The notes beneath the pieces were generated by a model. That model worked only from the letters and a program-made list of their open reading frames with translations, searched no databases and was not told where the DNA came from. Position numbers and translations under genes: made by a program. This document shows, one piece after another, positions 57,501 through 64,000 of a stretch of 64,000 nucleotides of DNA (its first letter is position 1; every line of letters starts with the position of its first letter). The DNA lies in NCBI GenBank assembly GCA_954871525.1, contig OX940864.1, positions 22,066,001-22,130,000 on the forward strand, in the 5' to 3' direction. The DNA comes from Parietaria judaica. Taxonomy: Eukaryota; Streptophyta; Magnoliopsida; Rosales; Urticaceae.

Positions 57501-60500
57501 TGTGCCGTCGGCAGTTTGTATCTTTTCAGGGACTGCAAGTTGGGTATAGTCAGTGAACTCACTCGCCTTGCCAGTCACATGCCTAGTAGCACCCGAATCC
57601 ACTATCCAATCTTTTTCTCGTGTAACATGACTGGAAGATAGAGCCTCGCCACTATAAGAGTCTATGAACTTCTCAACCTTACTCGCATAGGGGGGACCCT
57701 CTTCAGCTGAGCGCTTCTTGTTTGCATACTTCGCCAACCTGAAGTTTCTAAACATCTCGCGAACCTCACTCTCGATGGTGAGCATTTCCGCATCTTCTTC
57801 TTTATCGTACCCAAGTGTCAAATGTGCCCGATGGCTACCATTGTAACCACCCCTGCTACCACGCTCACGGCCTCCAAACTGTCCACAAATGCCATACTCT
57901 ATCTCCTTCGCTGTCGTTGGACATGCCGATCTCAGATGGCCGATCGCACCGCAGTTGTAGCACCGTCGAGTTTCTCTGTGGACTCTACTGCCACTTACTC
58001 CAACTGTTACTCCAAACCTCATACCCGAAGCTTCTCCTGTCTTTTTCCGCCTCATACCAAATCCTCTAGTGAATTTGAAGAAATCGACCAATTCTTCCGG
58101 TGTCATCCTCTTTGAAGTAGTTGCCGCCATCCTGTTTTTCTTTTAACCTATTGCTGGATCCTAACTTAAGGCTCCCCGGACCCAATCAAGGTTCAACAAA
58201 AGAAAAGGAATAGAAAATGACCTCACAAGAAATTTTCTGGCGTTGGCACAAGGATTTTGGCGCAGGTACACGCAGAAACTTGGTAATTTCTGCTCGTGGG
58301 CAAAATGAAGCAGGAACACACAGAAAGTGCAGAAACCACCAAGGGCAAATAAGGAATTTTCCCTTTTTTCTTTTAATTTCCCTTTTTTTTTTTTTTTTTT
58401 CGGTCCTCTCCTTCGCTCCTCTTCCTCTCCTTCCTTCACGCCAAGCTGCCTGGGCTCACACCTCCGTCGCCGACGACCGCCGTTGAAGTCGCCGGAATAT
58501 CTCCGATCACCGACGATCCACCCGCTCGCTCAGAGTCGGCCAGGTACGCCTTCTTCCTCTCCGAACTTCTCTCTGCTCTCCAGCCACCCTTCGAACTTCA
58601 GAGAACTCCAGGCCTCAGCCTCCAGCGCCGAGTTTCTCCACCACCAGCGCCGTCGAATTCGCGTCGAGCTTCTTCTCCCCGATCGAGTCTCGCCAAGCTC
58701 CCACGCTCAAGCTTCTTCGACGAGCCCAGACCTCAGACGACCTTTTCCTTCTCCTCTTCCTCTGCGATCTCAATCTCTCAATCGATGGAGAGACCAGAGA
58801 TTCTAGGTCAGTAACTCTTCCCTTGCTTCGATTCCTGCTTCCGATCGATTCTCTCTAATCGATTTTTCAAGCTTCAATCACCAGTCCAGATTCGCCTTCT
58901 CACAGCGAGCTTCTCCACGCCCTAAATCCGGCTCCGAGCTTCTTCCCCAAATCGCAATCCTCAATCGCGATTCCAACCCAGAGCTGCGATTCTCCAGCTC
59001 TGCCTTCGATCAATCGCAGCCTCCGAGCTTCCTTGCTCCACGCCCTTCGAGTCCTCGGACTCACTTCGAGCTTCCAAACCCTAACTCCGAGCAGCAGCTG
59101 CCGATATCTGCCCGAGTTACTCCGCGCACGGTCCGAACTCCGGCAAGACACCACCGACACTCTCGCTCTGCTCCGCTCCGGTACGCTCACAACCCGAGCT
59201 CTGATACCATGTCGACAAATGTGGGTTTGAATGGCTGATGTTTTCATTCATTGAATTAACATTATATACAACCTAATCAATGTTCACTTTATTAAACTAA
59301 TTACATAATATTAGTTCTAATCTAATTTATTTCTCAACAGTAAGCTTACCTTGCTATGCATAGCTTGTATTTCCATAGTTTATAAGCGCGTAAATATATA
59401 GAAAGAAGCGTATCTAACTCCAAATTTTGTGATTTCAGATCGGTCCGATACCAATCGATGATGATATCGGAAAAGAAGTTGTAACTAAAATTACCAGCAG
59501 CATGAACAGCAATAAACAATTCTTTACAGATTCTAACGGGCGTGATTTCATCGAAAGGGTATATTTGAATGCCGATTATTTCATGTTTTCTTCACCTTGT
59601 TCATCTGTTTTTGGCCTAGTCGTCGACCGTGCGTCGTCCGTGTAGGTTTTCTGATAAGAAAGTGTTCTTTTTTAGATTCGGGATTACAGAAAAGATTGGA
59701 AACTGGAAGTGAATCAACCCGTGGCCGGAAACTATTACCCGGTACGTTATAGATAACAGTTATTACCATTTTTTCTTGATCATTAGATGACTTCAAATTC
59801 CAAATGAAACTTCAGTCGTTTTCTTAAAACGCAAATATTTTTTTTGTTTCAGATTAATCTTGGAATGTATCTGAAGGACGAGAGCAGCGAGTTCTCGGTG
59901 TTGGTTGATAGAGCAGTTGGAGGTTCTAGCATTATAGATGGGCAATTGGAAATTATGCTTCACAGGTTTGTTATATCCCAAATGGAGATGGCATGTTAGT
60001 TTTAGCATATTATCTTCCGCGTCCGTTTGGATTCGAACGAACGGTCGCTACGTTTGTTTTTCAGTTTCTCTTCTGCAATAGAATTATCGGAAGTTCATTT
60101 GTTCAGTGAACTTTTGTTTGGTACGCATTTGGCTCCTCTCATAATTCACTACTCTTTACAGGAGATTACTATACGACGATAGTCGAGGAGTTGCAGAGGC
60201 ATTAAACGAAACGACTTGCAGCGGCAATAAATGCGAGGGCCTAACGGTAAGAGAGCCTAAGAGCTAACAAAACATATGAGATCTTTTTTTCAATACGCGG
60301 TTAGTATTTAGTCGTAATGCCAAATCAAAAAAGGAAATAAAAACAAAGCGAAGATAAATAGTGACATAGAGAATTATAGCTCTTCGCTCTAAGTGTGAGA
60401 GGTGCGTCTTCTTACCACATGCAAATCGTTTATATAATCGTTAGAGTTTCAGCGTTACAACCCTTTTTCTCATGCTCTTCTTTGGGCTAAAAATTACACA

Positions 60501-61552
60501 TGAAATGCCTCAACTACAAATGACATGCTTGCAGATTGTCGGAAAGTACTATCTCCGAATCGATCCTTTGGGGGAAGGTGCTAGATGGCGTCGGTCTTTC
60601 GGTCAAGAATTATATTCTCCGTTCCTTTTAGCCTTTGCGGAACAGGTAAGAGGTTATTATGATCGAGAACTTGTGTAGATTGAGTCGCATATAGCGAGGC
60701 TAGTATATTGATTGTGTAATCATTTTGCAGGATGGAAACAATTGGATGAGTTCTCACAAGCCAACCTTCTCTGCCATGGATCCTTCCTACACATTGCCCG
60801 ATAACGTCGCAATCATAACCCTTCAGGTTCATATAACTCCGCTATGATTTCAAAGTGTTAGAGTTTATGACCCAAATCTGTTTTTCTTGGCCCGGCCCGT
60901 TTATAGCTTCACGGTGCAGCTTACTTTTTGTCGGATGTTTCAGGGTTAACTATACCTAGCCGTCATTTATTTTGTACTCTATCGTATAAATTTATGTGTC
61001 AATTTATATTGTTCCATTGCTATTTACTATTGTAACAGAGTGTTATTTATTTATTTTTTTGTACCAAATTCTTCAGGAACTGCAAGGCGGACAAGTCCTC
61101 CTTCGCTTGGCTCATTTATACGAGGTATGATTTTGATTGACTCGCTTCGGAATTTTACTGATCATATCTCCGTGCTGTATGATCTGAACTGATTATATTT
61201 CGAATTGAAGATCGGAGAGGATAAAGATCTCTCGGTGATGGCAAGCGTAGAGTTGAAGAAAGTATTCTCCAATAAGAAGGTACGAACGAAAAACGGTTCG
61301 AGTTATAGTTACCGTTATTTGTCGGTAGTTGTAATGTAGAGTTGATGAATGCAGGTAAAGAGAGTAACTGAGACTAGTTTGAGTGCTAATCAAGGAAGAG
61401 AAGAAATGGAGAAGAAGAGGCTTGTCTGGAAAGTCGAAGGCTCTTCGGAAGAACCGAAGTTTTCTAGAGGAGGGCGGGTCGATCCGACAAGGCTCGTTGT
61501 GGAGCTTTCCCCGATGGAAATCCGGACATTCACCGTAGACTTCTATTCTTAA
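48574..61552 (+). CDS. GH38 alpha-mannosidase, vacuolar/lysosomal type, 29 exons
   Basis: Exons: 48574-48786, 49159-49242, 49319-49407, 49814-49988, 50521-50640, 50755-50844, 50944-51015, 51075-51188, 51273-51373, 51458-51551, 51639-51806, 52266-52355, 52469-52534, 52621-52677, 52795-53014, 53112-53242, 53326-53397, 53512-53571, 53653-53724, 54039-54086, 59439-59558, 59676-59741, 59853-59965, 60162-60246, 60535-60645, 60731-60826, 61077-61124, 61211-61279, 61355-61552. The sum, 3042 nt, is open and encodes 1013 residues, near the family norm. A signal peptide covers about 1-24. Zinc ligands lie in HTHDDVGW (48-55). The nucleophile is Asp172 in [16 protein letters not shown] is at 414-421. The enzyme (EC 3.2.1.24) trims alpha-linked mannose from N-glycans in vacuole or apoplast. 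Introns 2 and 12 use GC donors; all others are GT-AG. Intron 20 holds a 5.2-kb copia element. The coding sequence looks intact. Confidence 0.95.
51830..52200. repeat. Dispersed repeat in mannosidase intron 11
   Basis: Related to the tandem units downstream of the gene at 61775-62360: CGATGAAT(C/T)(C/T)CCTTTTCTTTA, then TCGA(A/G)CGCT, then GCTAAGCAA(G/T)AC, then AATGACCGT.TTGCCCTT. It contains the inverted string GACGGCCACGTTGTGGGCCGTC. Confidence 0.65.
54087..54091. repeat. Target duplication GTAAG, also the exon 20 splice donor
   Basis: GTAAG directly follows exon 20 and is repeated at 59340-59344 after the copia element. The first copy still serves as the donor, now reading GTAAGT because the LTR begins with T. 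Confidence 0.9.
54092..54220 (-). repeat. 3' LTR of the copia element
   Basis: On the plus strand it reads TGTCGACAAATGTGGG to TTTCTCAACA. It is very short for a copia LTR. Confidence 0.93.
54221..54231 (-). promoter_or_regulatory. Polypurine tract of the copia element
   Basis: TTGAGGGGGAG on the minus strand, abutting the 3' LTR. Confidence 0.85.
54228..58130 (-). CDS. Copia polyprotein (partial gag, protease, integrase, RT, RNase H)
   Basis: Open frame of 1300 residues starting [14 protein letters not shown]. Only about 56 residues precede the CCHC zinc knuckle (57-70), where copia gag normally has 200-300. In order: the protease active site DSGA (about 180), GAG-pre-integrase ([10 protein letters not shown]), integrase core with HSDVWGP and SDNGTEY, an S/E-rich linker, RT with YVDD at 984-987 (plus 55170-55181), and RNase H ([22 protein letters not shown]). 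The frame carries no stop and every catalytic motif seen is intact, so pol may be functional. A short stretch before [10 protein letters not shown] looks inserted compared with relatives. The missing gag domain could make particle formation dependent on another element. Confidence 0.93.
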   Translation of the reverse strand: MAATTSKRMTPEELVDFFKFTRGFGMRRKKTGEASGMRFGVTVGVSGSRVHRETRRCYNCGAIGHLRSACPTTAKEIEYGICGQFGGRERGSRGGYNGSHRAHLTLGYDKEEDAEMLTIESEVREMFRNFRLAKYANKKRSAEEGPPYASKVEKFIDSYSGEALSSSHVTREKDWIVDSGATRHVTGKASEFTDYTQLAVPEKIQTADGTFQPVVGKGVVECTYHMTLTDVLHAPSFPVNLLSISAIILRLNCRVMFDIPKVVFREKGTDRLLGTETWSNGLWYMDRGGMDAALASIVEKESMKVSGKSAEDELMLYHQRMGHPSFGTLKVLYPSLYEKSDKRKLVCDSCEFGKHTRSSYVSSGRRSLHPFDLIHSDVWGPCPTTSIHGYRYFVTFIDCHTRVTWLYLMKSKSEVLACFKDFHRKVQTRYGAILRVLVSRYYSVVKTLRSDNGTEYINSAFREYLSSYGIEHQTSCPYTSAQNGVAERKNRHLLEIARCMMIERNVPKYLWGDAVMTAAHLVNKMPSRVLEGKTPREMLGLGTEGLVPNKVFGCVCFVKDNRPTVGKLDCRAVKCIFVGYSATQKGYVCWSPVERRQFVSMDVTFREHESYYDVPVSSPFGDSHDTREGENGGSGSSSRPSTVTVVRRPVSYDSSSESETEVIEVRGGDRGQAHVESSGSESDEETHGELSAPTDRDQAQGELSAPTERNAERSGDPTQGELKVYTRRRRRDQAMPEPPTPVETTLWRSSRSNAGCPPNRYGYDIGDYVSYENFGNKARAMFTSMDSVTIPKTWQQAKSDPKWKAAMEEELGALEKNKTWDLVSLPARKKAVGCRWVFTVKQNPEGRIERYKARLVAKGYSQTYGIDYDETFAPVAKMSTVRTLVSVAANRGWKLHQLDVKNAFLHGDLLEEVYMEIPPGFETQQTTGKVVRLKKSLYGLKQSPRAWFDRFRKAMIDIGYQQISADHTVFHQRRGNRTTILAVYVDDIIITGDDEGEITRLKGRLGRQFEVKDLGELKYFLGIEVARGAKGIVLNQRKYALDLLTETGMLGCKPAASPIDQKTKLSAESGKPVDRERYQRLVGRLIYLCHTRPDISFAVSVVSRYMHDPRDGHMTAVYRILRYLKRAPGKGLLFEKNNHLEVEGFCDADWASCADDRKSTSGYCMFVGGNLVSWKSKKQSVVARSTAEAEYRAMASSVAELLWLKMLLKELKMDQGAQMQLWCDNQAAISIANNPVQHDRTKHIEIDRFFVRHHLDSGELKLSHIGTREQIADCLTKGLGPIDQQRLCNKMGLIDIFCPS
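58131..59197 (-). other. Leader region of the copia element
   Basis: Between the PBS and the polyprotein. GC-rich and CTC/TCG-rich on the plus strand. No gag-like frame on the minus strand. It may be a captured sequence or a deleted and diverged gag region. The frames called here on either strand show no family. Confidence 0.55.
59198..59209 (-). promoter_or_regulatory. Primer-binding site of the copia element
   Basis: TGGTATCAGAGC on the minus strand, directly after the 5' LTR; complementary to initiator tRNA-Met. Confidence 0.92.
59210..59339 (-). repeat. 5' LTR of the copia element
   Basis: 130 bp, matching 54092-54220 with one extra T and one A/C difference. Confidence 0.93.
59340..59344. 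repeat. Target site duplication GTAAG (right)
   Basis: Matches 54087-54091. It is the original intron start, followed by CTTACC. Confidence 0.9.
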
Positions 61553-61610
61553 TCACGAGCGAGTTGAGCTTTGCTTTAGTTTTTCAAATAGTGTCTAGTG
61601 TTCATGTCAG

Positions 61611-61616
61611 AATAAA
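61611..61616 (+). terminator. Poly(A) signal of the mannosidase gene
   Basis: AATAAA 59 nt after the stop codon. Confidence 0.6.
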
Positions 61617-61774
61617 CTAGCCGTTGGTCCTGGAACTTCGTTAAGTATTTTCTCGAAAAGATCGTAGCCATAGCGCGGCGGGCTCCATGTTTCAGTTTGC
61701 GGCCCTGAATTTTGCAAAAAGAAAAGATTCGGTTTTCCTATACAAGAATTCTGTCACGGGAATCAACTAAAGCG

Positions 61775-62370
61775 ATGAATTTCCTTTTCTTTACGACAAT
61801 GCAAATGATAATAAACAATTTGGATCTTTTTTTCAAGAACAAAGTCGAGCGCTTTCCTATGGACGCTAAGCAATACAACACAAGATAGAACGTAAAAGAC
61901 TGCGACGGTTCTTATATATGTATGATTACATGACCGTGTTGCCCTTTCTCTGATCATCTACCTTGCACAATCCAATTACGAGAACCAAGACAATTTGGAT
62001 TTTTTCTTCTGAGAATAAAGCCGAAGACTTTCCTATGGACGTTAAGCAAGACAACACAAGATAGAACGTAAAAGACTCCGACGGTACTTATTAATGTATG
62101 ATTAAATGACCGTGTTGCCCTTTCTCCGATCAGTTGATGATCAGCGTCTACCTTACAAAATCCGATTACGAGAACTTAGATCATTTCGATTTTTTCTTCT
62201 GACAATAATGTCGAAGGCTTTCCTATGGACGTTAAGCAAGACAATACAAGATAGAGCGTAAAAGACTCTGACGGTTCTAATAAATGTATGATTAAATGAC
62301 CGTGTTGCCCTTTCTCCGATCAGTTGATGATCAGCGTGTACCTTACAAAATCCGATTACGAGAAGCAAGG
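61775..62370. repeat. Tandem repeats of about 180-190 bp downstream of the mannosidase gene
   Basis: Three copies anchored on TTTGGAT/TTTCGAT, then TTTTTTCTTCTGA.AATAA, then GAC.CTTTCCTATGGACG, then TAAGCAAGACAACACAAGATA, then ATGACCGTGTTGCCCTTTCT. They start at about 61814, 61992 and 62184. A fourth, separated copy is at about 63450-63610. A relative lies in intron 11. Confidence 0.82.
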
Positions 62371-63445
62371 GTGCTGTTTGGTAGACAACTCAAACTGTTT
62401 TTATTTTCTCTATTAAGAATTTTATAATTGTAGTGTAAAAAACTCTTCCAGTTGTTTTTAAATAGTTGTTTGGTACACATTTTTGTTTTTTGTTTTTTTA
62501 AAAATAAAACAACAGAATAACTGTTTGGAATACGATTCGATTTTTTCTTAAAAAATTAAATATTTAATACATTAATAAAATTAAAAAATATTATTACATT
62601 AATAATACGATAACATAAATATTATATTACGGTGTAAATTTAAATACAATCATGTTTAACATATCAAGGCTATACTATATAGTCTAAATAATCAGGTTTA
62701 ACATACATTAAAAGTAAAATATCTCATGTCATTTTATTCCATTATTTTTCACCAACATTATATTAAACATAGTATTCGCGTGAATTGTATATTCACCACA
62801 ACATGTCATCCATATTCATTTTTCCCAGAGTCATCACACAAGTAAATTATGTCCCAACATCACATAAGTCGAGTCAGATTCGGCGCCGGCACCGGCACCG
62901 GTATCGCAGTTAGCGTTGGTGTCATAGTCAGCATCGAAACTTTGAAGGTTCAATGGTGAAGTCTAGAGGTGAAATTTTGGTATCAGTTTTTCGGTTTTGT
63001 CTCTGTTCCGGTACCGGTCCCGGATCGATTTAAAAAAAAATCCAAGAAATTTAGTTTAACACCGAGAACTGGTACTTCTCGGTTCCCGTGTTAAGAACCG
63101 AGAACCAAAAACGATGCCCTAAGTCAAGCACTTTTAAAACCGAAACCGGTACAAAAAAAAATCCCAATTTTTCGGAACATGGACGAAAAAAAAGTTATAT
63201 CCCAGTTCCCGGTTCCAATTTTACTCCTAATTGAAGTCGATAGAAATAAGAAGTGATGAAAGAAAAAACTGAGTGAAAAAAACAGAAAACAACAAAAATG
63301 TGTATTTGAAAATCTTTGAGAAAAACATAATAAAACTTGAAACGTTTTGGAGTTCAATTTAATGAGTTACACACCAAACTGTCATTTATTTTTTTAAGTA
63401 TAACTGTGCAAGTTAGAAAACTAATAAAAAACTGTTTTCAAGTTC
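62371..63445. other. AT-rich insertion between repeat copies
   Basis: It splits the repeat array. The left end reads GGTGCTGTTTGGTAGACAACTC. The inverse of about 63365-63386 reads GACAGTTTGGTGTGTAACTC. This suggests a MITE with imperfect inverted ends, but I could not confirm a target duplication. 62880-63215 is rich in ACCGGTACCGG and CCGAAACCGG strings, like a second, Ac-type MITE. Confidence 0.4.
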
Positions 63446-63924
63446 CAAGATAGTTTGGATTTTTTCTTCTGAGAATAAAGTCAAAACGCTTTCCCATGAA
63501 CGTTTAAGCAAGACAGCACAAGATAATTCTTATGTATGTAGAATTAAACGACCGTGCTGCCCTTTCTCAGATCAGTGGACATCAGAGTCTACCTTTCAAA
63601 ATCCAATTACCAGAACCAAGATAATATATGTATATATATATAGCTGTGGAGTGACACGTGTATACAAGCAGAGAAGCCGTTATTTCTGTTACTGGTAGGA
63701 CACGTCAGATTTAGCAGAAACGTTATGAAAGCCTAGTGGGAGAAGAGCGAGAATTTGTGAAGTGGTGAGAGTGAGGAATGAACGGGTATGGAGAAAATGT
63801 CGCCACCCACCGTTCATTTCTCCTCTTCTTTTCTGTTTTTGACGATAAATTTCCTTCAATTTCGCTAACCATCTCTCTTCTCTTCTCTTCCTTCTTCATC
63901 ACGGATTCTCCTGCGTTTCCCAAA
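63446..63924. other. Repeat copy and promoter/5' UTR of the ARF-GAP gene
   Basis: 63450-63610 is the fourth repeat copy. 63625-63645 is a TA run. The pyrimidine-rich stretch 63815-63900 looks like a plant 5' UTR leading to the ATG at 63925. Confidence 0.45.
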
Positions 63925-63969
63925 ATGCATTTCGAAAAGCTCGACGATTCGCCTATGCTCCGCCAACAG
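63925..63969 (+). CDS. First exon of an ACAP-type ARF GTPase-activating protein (partial)
   Basis: ATG followed by 15 codons, MHFEKLDDSPMLRQQ, then donor GTGGGT at 63970. This N-terminus matches plant BAR-PH-ArfGAP-ankyrin proteins of the AGD1-AGD4 group (SFC/VAN3 is AGD3), which start MHF.KLDDSPMFR.Q. These act at the trans-Golgi and plasma membrane in vesicle transport and vein patterning. Only this exon is in the window, so the exact member and the integrity of the gene are unknown. Confidence 0.78.
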
Positions 63970-64000
63970 GTGGGTGTGTCTCTCTCTCTCAATATCGATT

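Larger units (their letters stand above)
54092..59339 (-). mobile_element. Ty1/copia retrotransposon in mannosidase intron 20
   Basis: 5248 bp on the minus strand. LTRs of 129 bp (54092-54220) and 130 bp (59210-59339) differ by one substitution and one indel. PBS TGGTATCAGAGC at plus 59198-59209. Polypurine tract TTGAGGGGGAG at plus 54221-54231. Target duplication GTAAG. It holds one intact polyprotein frame, but the usual N-terminal gag domain is missing and replaced by a leader of about 1.07 kb. It is inserted opposite to the host gene's transcription. Confidence 0.95.

Noticed and set aside
58327..58806. 159-residue plus-strand frame in the copia leader
   Set aside because: Low-complexity S/P/R/L-rich sequence with no homology signal, antisense to the element and inside a host intron.

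Overview
This is a window of plant nuclear DNA, almost certainly from a eudicot. The evidence is spliced genes with short AT-rich introns, a chloroplast chlorophyll-synthesis enzyme (CHLM), a plant P-class PPR protein, a vacuolar-type GH38 alpha-mannosidase, a plant ACAP-type ARF-GAP first exon, and many plant transposon families. I cannot name the species from sequence alone.

Layout. 1-812: AT-rich flank. 813-10552: complete Ty3/gypsy chromovirus (Tekay-like), 2.49-kb LTRs, 5-bp target duplication, gag-pol broken by three stops. 12089-13442 (-): four-exon MHF1/CENP-S histone-fold gene, missed by simple ORF calling. 14431-15025: Ac/hAT-like MITE. 15119-18108: tandem array of about 170 bp units split by a solo copia LTR, then a Tat-like LTR remnant with a 75-bp minisatellite. 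18954-20305 (+): CHLM, two exons. 20614-20816: tRNA-derived SINE. 21138-24870: Helitron with a nested hAT MITE. 24871-29400: AT-rich DNA with a second Tat-like LTR remnant. 29500-44330: a nest of transposons. Its oldest layer is a foldback (palindromic) element at about 30160-31145 continuing at 44188-44320. A Tekay-type solo LTR (31146-42809) and a hAT-like element (42818-44179) sit in its right arm, and a 9.5-kb non-autonomous Tat-like retrotransposon (32463-41981, -) sits in the solo LTR. 44943-46379 (+): intronless PPR gene. 48574-61552 (+): 29-exon alpha-mannosidase gene, with a copia element (54092-59339, -) in intron 20. 61617-63660: tandem and dispersed repeats. 63925-63969 (+): first exon of an ARF-GAP gene that runs off the window.

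The host genes do not form a functional cluster: they act in chlorophyll synthesis, DNA repair/meiosis, organelle RNA processing, glycan turnover and vesicle traffic. The most unusual object is the Tat-like retrotransposon. It has LTRs, target duplication, primer-binding site and polypurine tract but no gag-pol. In that place it carries an intact sense F-box (SKIP14-like) ORF, two minisatellite arrays and an antisense, apparently spliced Transposase_28-type coiled-coil gene with its own TATA box. The second is the foldback element, whose two arms carry outward-facing tRNA-like promoter boxes. The third is the copia insertion, whose target duplication is the splice donor GTAAG of the mannosidase gene.

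All exon models, repeat boundaries and family names come from reading the sequence by eye. No database search was run.
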